NCBI RefSeq assembly: GCF_022605725.1
Contig: NC_065564.1
Coordinates: 4,132,698-4,196,697, forward strand
Origin: Anthonomus grandis grandis
Lineage: Eukaryota; Arthropoda; Insecta; Coleoptera; Curculionidae
Length of the DNA stretch: 64,000 nucleotides
Reading direction: 5' to 3'
Positions 36,991 through 49,100 of the stretch are shown one piece after another (the first letter of the stretch is position 1; each line of letters starts with the position of its first letter). The notes beneath the pieces were generated by a model that worked only from the letters and a program-made list of their open reading frames with translations, did not search any database and was not told the DNA's origin. Both the position numbers and the translations under genes were made by a program.

Positions 36991-37417
36991 GATCGATGCT
37001 CACGTATCTCTTTACATAGATACCTGTCAAAAACAGCGATCCGGCCCCACAAAACACCGTCTATATATCCAGAAAGTTATTGCCGAGTATTCTGGGACGT
37101 GTCGTGTCGCAGTGTCGTGATCGGATCCGGTTTTTCCAGTTTTCAATCACGGCATACGGCCGCGTTCTGTGCTCCAGACGTTGAGTATTTGATAAAATCG
37201 GATATATAGATATATATATATAGGGGTATTGTTTAAGGCGGGTATAAATAAATCGAGCTAGAGCCAGATACAGCCAAGCACGTAAATACTGATATCTTTT
37301 TTTTTTATTTAAAAATTCTTGCCTCGGATCGATTTGGATGTGGTGGAAATTAACGTAATAAAATCGAGCGACAGTATGTTGGGGGGGAAGGAAAATTCAG
37401 CAACACAGCGAAACTTC

Positions 37418-38037
37418 TTAAATCAGCCAAGCAACTGGAAAGAAAAACGAGTGAATTTTATTCGAGGCACGTAAATCAGACATTTTCAGACATTTAGGAT
37501 TACGGGCCTGAATCCGAAATACGGCTTGCGATATATATTCGAAAAATGCAAACTCCGCCACATTATCCCCGCGGTTCGGTTGCCGAAACACGTAGTATGA
37601 GGCCAATTTTCCTTTGAAATCCATTCGAAAAGTGCCATTGAGAAGTCGAATCGTTTGCAAAAAATCCATCGAATTTGCGTTAATTGTTGTTCGGACATAC
37701 GGGGCCAAATCGTTCAAATGCTTGCACGAAAGCATAAAATATTTATCCTGAATGGCTTACGCTAGGGTTACACGGAATTTCCCAGGAAAAACTTATTAAA
37801 AACTACCCTCTTCAGTAGCGAGAGCGCTAAAAAAGTCCATTTCCGAGCAATTTGTCCGGAAACTAGAGTAGATTTTATCTCGCTGGTGAGAGCAAAGGCG
37901 AGCAGGTTAAACACAATTAGGGATGCAAACATCACATAAATTATTAAAGGGGAAGCGAGTGTAAATCCTGAGATTTCGTCGTCTTGAACTAATGCCTGCA
38001 TGCGCATAATCTCGTTGTAAAATTTGATTTAATTGTG
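37418..38037 (-). CDS. Uncertain small membrane-protein exons
   Basis: Two minus-strand frames lie in the same reading direction. The upstream one (38007-37768) contains ASPLIIYVMFASLIVFNLLA, a good membrane segment, in a frame open to the left of its ATG. The downstream one (37735-37418, open from about 37747) follows a 'cattcag' acceptor-like site and reads DLAPYVRTTINANSMDFLQT. A chemoreceptor-like gene fragment is one possibility, but no diagnostic motif is present and the donor (GTGTAA) is weak. Chance ORFs are an equal alternative. Confidence 0.2.
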
Positions 38038-38099
38038 CGCGATATACGCGCAAAAATCCCCACTTCGTAATGGAAATTCGGCAAACGGATCAAAAGGAC

Positions 38100-40780
38100 A
38101 AATCTGATTTTCCCAGTACTCTCCATTAAGTTAATATCGACGATTGTGTTTTGGTGTTTCGACGTGCGGCGTAATTTGATTATTCTTTGTCTGGAAATAT
38201 CGAATTTTCCGGGAATATGTTGCGTTTGAAGTGAGAGCGAGAAAGAAAGAGCTGCCCGCGGTGCAATGAAATTTATGGTACTTTAACTGACACGTGTATT
38301 TCATAATTAACGTTTTTTTTTCTCTCTCTCTTGGTTCTTTTTATTCATTCGCCCCGGCGCCCTTGGAATGCTGAAAATATTAACTGGGACAACAAACATA
38401 AAACGGAACGAGGAAAATAATGCCGTTTGTTTCCGTTTCTTTTTTTTTCTCTAAATTTGTTTTCGTCCTGTCTGACGCGTAATTAAAACGAGGGAAAAAA
38501 AACGCGCTTTTTGTCGCATTTTTCGCTGAAAAATTTGCGTTTTTCTAAATATTTCATCCATGGGTCCCAGCGATTTAGGATAGAGAAATACCTTCACTTT
38601 TCCAGGTTTTTAATGGGTAGTGATAACACGTGGATTATTTTTAAAATCCGTCCCCGATTTTCCCAAATTTTCCGCATTCTTTTAATTCATAATTAACCAA
38701 TGCACCGATCTAAGTAATTTTTTCACCAAACCCTTATCAAATACAACCCTTCCTGACTATCTAAGCCACTTTAGCCAGAAATTAACTTAAAATTCAGAAA
38801 CAACAATTTTCATATGAAATGCCTGGGAGAAAACAATAACTTACAAAAAACTGCCTGGAAAAACGAAAAATGCACCTTCAAATGCCTGGAAAAAGACTCC
38901 GCTCGTGCATGGAAAGTTTTCGCTTTTCCGAAAACAATACGGCCGCAGTTTCATTTCGTACTTACATCGGGCCAAATCGGCAAAAAACTTTTTTATTATC
39001 CAGTCATTTTCGAATTAATCGAGACCGGAGTGGATTATCCGGACACGGAAACCGGTCCGGAAAATAACGCGAAGTTTTATTAAAAACTTTCCGGATTTGC
39101 CGTCGTGAAACTTTTACCCCGGGCAAAAAAGGTAATAGAAATATTAGGATACGCAAAAAGGAAATTATTAGGAATAAAGCTCCGGACTTAAAGCTTATCC
39201 AGACATTCGGCACCTTTTTTCCCGGCTTATCCAGAGAGCGTCGATAAAACTTCAAAGTCCTCCGAACATAAGGAAATCTCCTTAAGGATGGCAGGGAAAC
39301 GGATACATACAAAAAAGTCGAGGAAGCGTTAAATATCCAGGAACACCTGCCGCTTTTCCCTTCGAGGGACTTTTATTAATCGCTTTTGGATATCGATGGA
39401 ATAAAAGAATATTTTATTTGAGATCATCAAAAAATAATTTATCAAATTCAATTTAATTGTCAAGAAGGGGGGCAAGGCAGATCTATCTGGAAAGCACTAA
39501 AATCCAGAAGTTGAGATGACGATGCCACCATCTGGCGTAGACGTAAACTTTTCGAGAATATAATAATTCCATTTAATCCAGCGCTTCTGGCTTATCCGGG
39601 ATCTGCCTGGAAATCTCAACAGGCGCGTGTGTGTGTAGGTATAATAATTAGGCACAATTTATCTTAACAAGCAAGTATTTTCTACTGTTTTTGAATGACT
39701 ATTACGCAGCCGTAACGCTATAACGATTTGGTTAAAATTTTCGCATATAAAATAAATAACTAAATGATAATCACTGTATCCCTTGCAAATCCCAATTTAA
39801 ACATCCAAAATTATGAATAAATTACTTTAAAAAACTGCGAACAACTTCTTCGGGAGTTAATTTCCAAAACTTCCCTGCCCCATCAGAAAACTTCCGGGGA
39901 GGGAAATTTAAATTTAAAATTTCGTTGGGAGGAACAAATAGCGTCCCGGGGGTTAATAAAACTTTCCGGGTGATATTATATGGGCAGATAATCCGGTTTG
40001 GTCCTTACGTGCTCGAAATTGAAATTGCATTCGTGACGCACCGATGTGGCACTTAATTCGATACCGTTCGCTTATATTTTGTATGTCATAATGGCAAAAT
40101 AGAAACTCCGTTATGTATGAAATTTCTGAAAATTCCAGATTTTTTGTGAGGGATTTCGATGAAGCAGGCCTAAAAGAAATGTCCGGATATGCCTAAATCG
40201 TGTGTAACCTAATTGGACTCGATTCATTTTTATTTTAAATTGCGCCAGTTTTATTTGGATTAAATAAAATTTAAAAATATCCATTTGCGAAATACGTTTT
40301 AGCGCTTTAAAACCGCCCGAGGCGCACTAATATTCAATCCGAATTTTCCCATTTAAAAAAAAAAACAAATATATAAAAATAATTTCCTCTACTACCAGGG
40401 ACGTTAATCGCTCCGGAATATTTATTAAAATCTGCCTTTGACGGGAATTTCAATTTTTTTTTTAATAAACTCGTCCGAATGTGTTTTTCAAAAACTCTCC
40501 TCTCCCCGCGCACCTCTCCTTACCGCCCCCCCGCAAATAAAGCAAAATAGCGTGTAGCGTACATCAGCGCTTTCGAAATTAGCGGTTAGAGAACAGACGC
40601 CGCCCTTTCGACTCAGCCATACACGATAGCGAAATTGAATACGGCACACGATAAGATTGCGATCTATCCAGAATTTGCCCGCTTCAGGGGGTCGATTTGC
40701 TTGCATCAAAAAAAAACGTCACTAGCAGAAATAGTTGACAGACAGTGGAATAGGTAAACAATAACCTCCTCACACATGAC
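38100..40780. other. Gene-free single-copy island upstream of the secreted-protein gene
   Basis: Mixed composition. CT-rich runs lie near 38319-38335 and 'tgcctgga' phrases near 38818-38900. The overlapping frames at 38814-39312 on both strands are unsupported. The last 200 bp before 40808 are probably the promoter and 5' leader of the next gene; I see no clear TATA box. Confidence 0.4.
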
Positions 40781-40807
40781 AGCCCCCGTTAATGTCGTGT
40801 AAAATTA

Positions 40808-43800
40808 ATGGAAGAAATGTCGTCGCGATTCATCTTGTGCTCGTGGTTGCTCGTAACGATTTGCCGTTGCCACAATGTGGTGCCGAGGGAAGTGGATACG
40901 CTCACGCCCGGTCAAATGTTGGAAAAGGAGTTCGGCATGAATCTGGAACAGAGAAAGAAGTACTTCCTCGAGTTGTTCGACAAGGGGAACGAGGAGGCGA
41001 AAAAGCGAATGGAGGTGGAAAAAGCGGAGGCGAAGAAGAAGATCCCGGTGGTGATGGACAAGTTTAGGGCCGACTTGGAGGAGAATGGCGAGTGGGTGTT
41101 CCAAGAGGTGGAAAAGTACAAGAAAAGCGGTAAGAGGGCGCGGATCGGACGTTAAGGGTGGATTTATAAGCTTGACGGTGGCTTGGTTGCTTTTGTTCAC
41201 TTATTTTTTTGGAAAAATTGATAATTTTGTCAAAGGCAGTGGTGGCAAGTAACGTAAAAATGATCCTTTTTTGGTTTTTATTTTTTCTGGAGGTTCCTAT
41301 GGGACGTAGAGAACTTTGTAATAAGAGTTTCTTAACTGGATTTTTGTAAGCAATATGCGCAGCAAAAAAAAATTTTTCATTCGGAGAATTTTTCAAAAAT
41401 TTCGGATTTTTCAGTCAGTTTTGGCCAAAAATGCAAATAAAAATGCTTCCAGGCAGTTGGAGATTAAATGAAAAAAATCCTCAACTGCCTGGAATAAATT
41501 CAAATGTACCATTGCTTGAATAAAATGGAAAACTAGAGTATCGTAACTTCTAAGCTCTCCCTGGCCGTTAATAGTGAATTAAAAATTGTCCACGAATGCC
41601 TGGAAATTGGGTAAAAATTGTAATTTTTCAAGGCACTTGTAAATTAAGTTAAAAAAATCTTCAGCTGCCAGGAATAAATTGAAAAGTACCATTGCTTGAA
41701 GAAAAAATAGAAAATTAGGGTATCGTAACTTCTAAACTCTTTCTAGCCGTTAATAGTGAATTAAAAAATGTCCTCAAATGCCTGGAAATTGGGTGAAATA
41801 TTTAATTTCTTCCAGGCACTTGGAAATTAAGTTAAAAAAATCTCCAGCTGCCAGGAATAAATTGAAAAGTACCATTGCTTGAATAAAAAATAGAGAACTA
41901 GGGTATCGTAACTTTTAAACTCTCCCCGGCCGTTAATAGTGAATTAAAAAATGTCCTCAAATGCCCGTAAATTGGGTGAAATGTTTAATTTCTTCCAGGC
42001 AGTTGGAAATTAAGTTAAAAAAATCTCCAGCTGCCTGGAATAAATTTGAATGCACCATTGCTTAACTAAAAAATAGAGAACTAGGGTATCGTAACTTCTA
42101 AACTCTTTCTGGCCGTTAAAAGTGAATTTAAAAATGTCCTCGAATGCCTGTAAATTGTGTGAATTATTGCATATCTTCTAGGCAATTGGAGATTAAATTA
42201 AAAAAATCTTCACCTACCTGGAATGAATTTAAATATGCCATTGCTTATACAAAAAATAGGGAACTAGGGTGTCATAACATCTAAATTCTTCCTGACCATT
42301 AAAAGAAAATTTAAAAATGTCCTCAGATGCCTGGAAATTGGGTGAAATATTTAATTTCTTCCAGGCACTTGGAAGTTAAGTTAAAAAATCCTCAACTGCC
42401 AGGGATAAATTCAAATGTACCACTGCTTGAATAAAAAATAGAAAACTAGGGCATCGTAGCTTCTAAACTCTTTCTGGGCAGTAAAAGTGAATTGAAGATA
42501 TCCTGAAATGCCTGTAAATTGGGTAAAAAGTGTAATTGCTTCCAGGTGCTTGAAAATTTCATTTAAGAATTCCTCAACTGCCTGGAATAAATTCAAAAGT
42601 ACCTGTTTAATTGGGTGCCATTGATTAGAAAAGGGTTCTAATCAATTCTCGGTACTTGCGTGTGACGTATTATTTGGGTATGTACTAGGTTTGTAGTAAA
42701 AGTAAAGAATAACAAGTAAGGAAATATTATAGGGAGAGGCGAGGAAATAAGGCAAATCTCAACATTCATTATGTAAAACAAAAAAATATTAACAGCAAGA
42801 AGCGATACTTTGAATGTACTTAAGAATATAACTTATAGAACTAAACTAAATCAAACTAAGTATTAAACTAATCAATAAAGTGAAATTGAGGTGACGACAA
42901 GAACAGAACAGTACCATTGCTTGAACAAAAAATGGTAAACTAGGGTATCGTAACTTCTAAACTCTTTATGATCATTAAAAGTGAATTAAAAATATCCTCA
43001 AATGCCTGGAGATTAGGTGAAATGTGTTATTTATTCCAGGCAGTTGGAGAATAAATTTAAAAAATCCTCACCTGCCTAAAATGAATTCAAATATGCCATT
43101 GCTTATACAAAAAATAGGGACCTAGGGTGTCGTAACATCTAAATTCTTCCTGACCGTTAAAAGAAAATTTAAAAATGTCCTCAGATGCCTAGAATTTAGG
43201 TGAAATTTTTAATTTCTTTCAGGCAGTAAGAAATTAAATTTAAAAAATCTTCATCTGCCTGGAATAAATTCAAAAGCACCATTGCTTGCATAAAAAATAG
43301 AGAACTAGGGTATCGTAACTTCTAAACTCTCCCTGACCGTTAATAGTGAATTAAAAAATGTCCTCAAATGTCTGGAAATTGGGTGAAAATGTTTAATTTA
43401 TTCCAGGTACTTGGAAATTAAGTTAAAAAAATCTTCAAGTGCCAGGAATAAATTGAAAAGTACCATTACTTAAAACAAAAATAGGGAACTAGAATATCGT
43501 AATTTCTAAACTCTTTCTGGATGGTAAAAGTGATTTAAAAATTTCATCAAATGCCTGTAAATTGGGTGAAAAGTGTAATTTCTTCCAGGCACTTGGAAAC
43601 TAAATTTAAAAAATCCTTAACTGCCTGGAATAAATTCAAATGTACCATTGCTTGAAGAAAAAATAGAGAACTAGGGTATCGTAACTTCTAAACTCTTCCT
43701 GGCCATTAATAGTGAATTAAAAAATGTCCCAAATGCCTGGAAATTAGGTGAAATGTTTAATTTCTTCCAGGTACTTGGAAATTAAGTTAAAAAATCCTCA

Positions 43801-44819
43801 ACTGCCTGGAATAAATTAAACTGGAAACTACAGACTGGAACTGTTAAAAGTACTATCTGACCGTTAAAAGTAAATTAAAAAATATGAACAAACTTCCTAT
43901 AAAACAAATAAAAATGATTTTTAAGGAAAAATCATGGGTGCATGATGTGTTCTTATGGGATCTTAATTTTTTTTTTGGCTTTTCTATTGAAGATAGAGGA
44001 TTTTACCATAATAGATATTTGACTGGCTTTTTATGAGCAGTACATAGGAAAAAAATTATTTGATTTTAAAAATTTTCAAATTTTCCAACCAGCTTTGTGC
44101 AAAAACCAAAAAAAATGCCAACCACTCCTTTCTTCTTCATTTAACCTAATTTAAAAAAAAAGTTTTTAAATCACCCATAAGAAACCGAAAACCTAAATTG
44201 TAGAAAACCCCGATCTGACCTGCATTAGCGCCCACATAAAAGACATCTCGGCGGTATCGCTAAAAATTTCCACAGACGTGCATCAGTGCATCGAAAAAAA
44301 CTTGATGAAGGAATAGAGTTGCGACGGCAAATACGAAGACTCCCGCAAGGATTCGCTTTCGAAACTAAACGACCAACACATGAAAGAGTTGGAAACTTTA
44401 TACAAGAAAACCGAACCCAGCGAATCAGACGCGGTTCGAACTCAGGCGGTGTTGCTCAAGAAGAAAGTGGACGATCTGACTAACGAACTGATGGGATTCG
44501 CCAAGAATTACGCTCGCGAAGGTAAAAGTGAAACGTCAATTAGAGAAACAATATGCTGGTGATGTTCGGTTTCATTTTAGAGGCGGAAAAGAAGATCAAA
44601 GAGATGCCTGCATGGTTTGATAAGTGCTCCGAAGGGCTCCTGAAGAAGTTCAACGATCAGAACAAGCAGGAGGTGGACGCGATAAAACTGTGCTCGAACA
44701 AGGAACCCGACGATGAGGACGATTACTTGAGCGCCAGAAAGGCCGCAACCGACGACGCTACCCGGAAAGTTACTCATTCATGGTTCTGTTTTATGGCTGT
44801 TATTTTACTCGTAATATAA
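40808..44819 (+). CDS. Secreted helix-rich protein, 3 exons, with in-frame TAG in exon 2
   Basis: Exons 40808-41129, 44204-44521 and 44581-44819 join in frame (donor G/GTAAGA, then G/GTAAAA; acceptors TTGTAG and TTTTAG) for 293 codons. The start is ATG 40808 or, better for a signal peptide, ATG 40817 (MSSRFILCSWLLVTICRC). The mature part is rich in K and E, predicted helical or coiled, with two C-x21-C pairs (CISAHIKD...VHQC in exon 2; DKCSEG...IKLC in exon 3). It ends in an acidic linker and a hydrophobic tail, WFCFMAVILLVI, which could be a GPI-anchor signal or membrane anchor. Codon 145 (44314-44316) is TAG in otherwise continuous coding sequence; exon 3 stays open. I do not recognise the family. 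The layout loosely recalls secreted insect helical proteins such as TsetseEP-type, but that is a guess. Poly(A) signals AATAAA overlap and follow the stop. Confidence 0.72.
41170..41440 (+). repeat. Diverged copy of the 520 bp repeat unit (intron 1, left)
   Basis: Carries 'ttcctatgggacgtagagaa', 'aataagagtttcttaactgg' and 'agtcagttttggccaaaaat', matching the order in the tandem units at 46.7-48.7 kb with many differences. Confidence 0.5.
41430..43835 (+). repeat. Intronic tandem array, about 182 bp unit, about 12-13 copies
   Basis: The block 'taccattgcttgaa' recurs with ends near 41520, 41700, 41883, 42066, 42250, 42431, 42926, 43108, 43290, 43473, 43656. Each unit also has 'ctagggtatcgtaacttcta', 'gccgttaatagtgaatt' and 'tgcctggaaattgggtgaa'. 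The array makes up most of intron 1 of the secreted-protein gene and is broken once by an insertion at 42605-42906. Confidence 0.88.
42605..42906. mobile_element. About 300 bp insertion inside the intronic array
   Basis: A non-array segment interrupts a unit between AGTACC (42599-42604) and a second AGTACC (about 42909-42914), so the target sequence 'agtaccattgcttg' looks split with a 6 bp duplication. The insert has no clear inverted ends. Its right part, 'aataaagtgaaattgaggtg', resembles 'aataaagtgaaagtaaggtg' near 51033, which hints at a dispersed short element. Family unknown. Confidence 0.5.
43890..44190 (+). repeat. Diverged copy of the 520 bp repeat unit (intron 1, right)
   Basis: Contains 'aaaaatcatgggtgcatgat', 'ttctattgaagatagaggat' and 'tttttatgagcagtacatag', in the same order as the tandem units at 46.7-48.7 kb. 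It ends just before the exon 2 acceptor. Confidence 0.55.
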
Positions 44820-44829
44820 ATAAAAAATA

Positions 44830-46690
44830 AATGTTACTCCCGTTACTTAATCGGACACGACGTTCGCCATTATTAATGATCGCGGGGCGCTTTTTTCCCT
44901 TCGTCCTCTTCTTATCAGATTAAGTCGGTCTCTCTTACCCATTTCGTGTCCCCCCTCCACTAGAACCCATTTTCTTAACGCTCTTAAGCCTTTATATCCC
45001 GTTTGCGGAGATTTAGCCAAGAATCGAAATAATCACCGTGCGGAAACAGATTTTCTGCCGATTTGTACTTGTCGCACAAGGGCTTTTTATTGACCCGCTA
45101 GTCTGCATTTCCATTCTCTATTACTGAGACGATCCCCGTTTGGCATCCGCCCTACGGACGGATTATAGGGAATCTTATGTTACACCCTTCGTGATTTTTT
45201 TTTTGGAACGGAAATCCGTAACTTTTTTTTCAGAAATGGTCGATTTGATCTGCAATTGGTCCTGTGATTTAGTTTAACGATTGTACACGAAACACATTCC
45301 TGGCCTGAGGATACTCATAAGATTCCAGTACAATTTTTAAATTATTTTTTACAAGAATCTGCTTTGGAATTGTATGTAAGCCTTTGGCCCTACTCAGGTT
45401 CGTTCAGTACAATTTTTAAATAATTTGTAGATCACATTTGGAAATTGTACATCAATCAACTTATACGTGGCCACAGACTCATTACTAAGATTTTGTTTAA
45501 TTATTAAGATTTTTTTTTCTTTAGATTTTGTACATTTTTATATAAAATTCAGTATTTTAAAATTGCGTTGTGGTACGTCATTCTTTGGCCATACACAGAT
45601 TGGTTCCAGTATAATTGTTTAATAATTTACACGAGAATCTATTTCAGAAATTGTACAACAATCAAATTATGCGTGGCCAATCAAATAAGTTCAAAAAGTG
45701 CCAAGAATTCCTCGTATAAAAACGTTCTCTGTAAACTTAACAAACGCCCCTTAAATCGTCTGGTGATGATCCCTTAAAACATCCCTTCCTTCAATAATAT
45801 TCGATGGTCAATCTCTCTCTAGTTGGTTAAAGGGCACCGAGGGTCCCAAAAGTTAATTGAAGTTGACCAACTTGCAAGTTTTTGGCTTCTGCTGTCGCCC
45901 GATAGTGACCGAGGAGGGCTAACTACGGCCGATAGGTCGTAATTAAGGGTTGCCGCCCTAAGGGATTAGAAATTGAGACGTTGAGAGATTGCCCGGCGAG
46001 TGGTGAGGAGAAAGGGTGAAGCGGTGTTATTTTTTTCTTATTTATTTTAAACTGCCGCCCCGGGCGGATTGTCTTATTGAAAGGATTGGCATAACAATTT
46101 TCAGTTAACGTTTGGGGCCCTCAGACACGTCCGTAAAGGGCCCCCCTGGGACCGGACGGGACGACAGACTAGAAAACGGAACTACGTGTTGAGATAAGGG
46201 AATTTTCTTGTTATGGGGGTGTTATAGTCTTAAAAAAAAAAGCACAAAATGAATAAAGGTTTCTTCTTTATAAGCCACCCCTTTGCCGAGGGGTTAATTT
46301 GCTTTGGAAAAACGCATTCAAACTAACCATAACGAACGAGCGCTAATCCGAATAGCTCCAATTAAGATTAGGATTAAAAATTAGCATTCGAATGGAATTT
46401 TAAACTTGTTAATGCATAAATGTAGAGGAGGAGCTGTTTAATTTATAATGGGGGTGATAAATTTTCCTTTTGGGAAGGGGAGGGCTGTTACGCCGACGTC
46501 AGCGTCACGTCACCCATATTGGAACATCAGCGTTCGAAGACAATGGTTTTGGTAATTAATGTAGTTATTCGAGGTATGTAGCCGCACAATTACATACTAC
46601 TATAGTAGACAATTTCACTCTCGCTAACAATTAATTGTCGGTATTAGGCGCCTCATTGGGTGAAAGTGAGGAGGAAAACCCTTCTTCTCT
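44830..46690. other. Gene-free stretch downstream of the secreted-protein gene
   Basis: Includes a short three-copy repeat (45325-45690; 'ccagtacaatttttaaat' to 'attgtac' and 'gtggcc') and, near 46495-46520, a cluster of TGACG half-sites on the minus strand. Otherwise no recognisable gene or RNA. Confidence 0.4.
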
Positions 46691-46719
46691 CCCTGTTACA
46701 CTTTAAGGCATGAATTAAA

Positions 46720-48700
46720 AAAGGCATTTATAGAAAATATTTTAAAAAAATTAAATTTCAATACGTTTTAAGAAAACTTACTTTTTTGAATTAAAATTTC
46801 TTTTTCCAGCAATAGTCCTTTAAATTCTGAACAATTATTATTAGAAAAAAATTTTCTCAGATTAACAGACTTTCTGCAAAAAAATTAAGATTTCTGAAAT
46901 GCATGCGTTCTTATGACAAATACACGTTTTATTTTTTTCTAGCTTTCCTATTAAAGATAGAGGATTTTCTAATAAGAGTTTTTTGACTGCCTTTTTATGA
47001 GCAATATATAGCGAAAAAAAAATTTTATTTGACCACTTTTCAAAATTTTTAAGTTTCCCAGCCAGTTTCGGCCAAAAATTCAAAAAATAGAAATAACTTC
47101 TTTCCTGTTCGTTTTTGGAAAAAAAATGTGAAGCACTTTTAGTTTTAGAATTAAAAAAGGCATTTATTGCAAATATTAAAAAAAATTATATTTTAATACG
47201 TTTTGAGAAAACTGACTCTTTTGAATTAAAGATTTTTTATGATTTTCTCCCACTGTATTGGAAATACAACTAAAATTTCTTTTTTCAACAATAGTCCTTA
47301 TAATTCTGAACAACTTTTGTTTAAATAATTTTTCTCTCAGATCAACAGACTTCCTGTGAAAAAATTAAAAGTGATTTTTAAGAAGAAATCATGGGTACAC
47401 CCCTTTCGATTTCTGAAATGCATGCGTTCTTATGAGAAATTCACCTTTTATTTTTTTCTAGCTTTCCTATTAAAGATAGAGGATTTTCTAATTAGAGTTT
47501 TTTGACTGCCTTTTTATGAGCAATATATAGTGAAAAAAAAAATTTTTATTTGACCACTTTTCAAAATTTTGAAATTTCCCAGCCAGTTTCGGCCAAAAAT
47601 CAAAAAAATAGAAATAACTTCTTTCCTGTTCGTTTTTGGAAAAAATATGTAAAGTACTTTTAGTTTTAGAATTAAAAAAGGCATTTATTGCAAATATTAA
47701 AAAAATTTAGATATCAATACGTTTTGCGAAAACTGACTTTTTTGAATTAGGGATTTTTTATGATTTTCTCCCACTGTATTGGAAATACAACTAAAATTTC
47801 TTTTTTGAACAATAGTCCTTATAATTCTGAACAACTTTTGTTTAAATAATTTTTCTCTCAGATCAACAGACTTCCTGTGAAAAAATTAAAAGTGATTTTT
47901 AAGAAGAAATCATGGGTACACCCCTTTCGATTTCTGAAATGCATGCGTTCTTATGAGAAATTCACCTTTTATTTTTTTCTAGCTTTCCTATTAAAGATAG
48001 AGGATTTTCTAATTAGAGTTTTTTGACTGCCTTTTTATGAGCAATATATAGTGAAAAAAAAATTTTTATTTGACCACTTTTCAAAATTTTGAAATTTCCC
48101 TGCCAGTTTCGGCCAAAAATTAAAAAAATAGAAATAACTTATTTGCTGTTCGTTATTGGAAAAAAAATGTAAAGCACTTTTAGTTTTAGAATTAAAAAAG
48201 ACATTTATTGCAAATATTAAAAAAATTTAGATATCAATACGTTTTGCGAAAACTGACTTTTTTGAATTAGGGATTTTTTATGATTTTCTCCCACTGTATT
48301 GGAAATACAAAAAATTTCTTTTTTCAACAATAGTCCTTATAATTCTGAACAACTTTTGTTTAAATAATTTTTCTCTCAGATCAACAGGCTTCCTGTGAAA
48401 AAATTAAAAGTGATTTTTAAGAAGAAATCATGGGTACACCCCTTTCGATTTCTGAAATGCATGCGTTCTTATGAGAAATACACCTTTTATTTTTTTCTAG
48501 CTTTCCTATTAAAGATAGAGGATTTTCTAATTAGAGTTTTTTGACTGCCTTTTTATGGGATTTTTTTGACCACTTTTCAAGATTTTAAAATGTCCCAGCC
48601 AGTTTTGCCAAAAATCAAAAAAATAGGAATAACTTCTTTCCTGTTCGTTTTTGGAAAAAATATGTAAAGCACTTTTAAGTTTTATAATTAAAAAAGTCAT
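46720..48700 (+). repeat. Tandem array, about 520 bp unit, about 4 copies
   Basis: The block 'gaaatgcatgcgttcttatg' recurs at about 46896, 47414, 47935 and 48454; the last three units are nearly identical over long stretches, which points to recent amplification. The last unit is shortened near 48550. The array is bracketed by a ~29 bp direct repeat, 'ctccctg(t/c)tacactttaa' followed by 'ggcatgaatt' (46699 and 48717). Diverged solo copies lie at 41170, 43890 and 49555. No protein is encoded. Confidence 0.85.
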
Positions 48701-49041
48701 GTATATCCAATTTATATCTCCCTGCTACACTTTAAGGCATGAATTCGATTTTTGAAGTCGCATATTTAATAAAATTGTTAAAGGGACATCCCGTAGATCG
48801 TAACATTTGGCTAAAACCGATATTTCACAATAAATTTTGGGCTTAATTAATGGAAAGCCAGTAATAATAAATCGACACAGATTATTTTTGAAAATAAATT
48901 ACGGCATCGAAAATGCCAATTGGGGGTCGGATTATTGTTTGAAAACCGCGTGTACTTAACGCTCTAATCCGGTTTTATTATTAAATCGGGTTTCCGTGGG
49001 CCAAAGAAGTAAATCTCTCCGGATTTTTTGCCATATATTTT

Positions 49042-49044
<3 letters not shown>

Positions 49045-49096
<52 letters not shown>
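49045..49096. repeat. (TA)n microsatellite
   Basis: About 26 uninterrupted TA dinucleotides. It produces a spurious tyrosine/isoleucine ORF on the minus strand. Confidence 0.95.

Positions 49097-49100
<4 letters not shown>

Noticed and set aside
40805..41200. 131-codon minus-strand ORF opposite exon 1 of the secreted-protein gene
   Set aside because: It is the antisense shadow of a K/E-rich coding exon; the plus strand has the signal peptide and matching splice sites.
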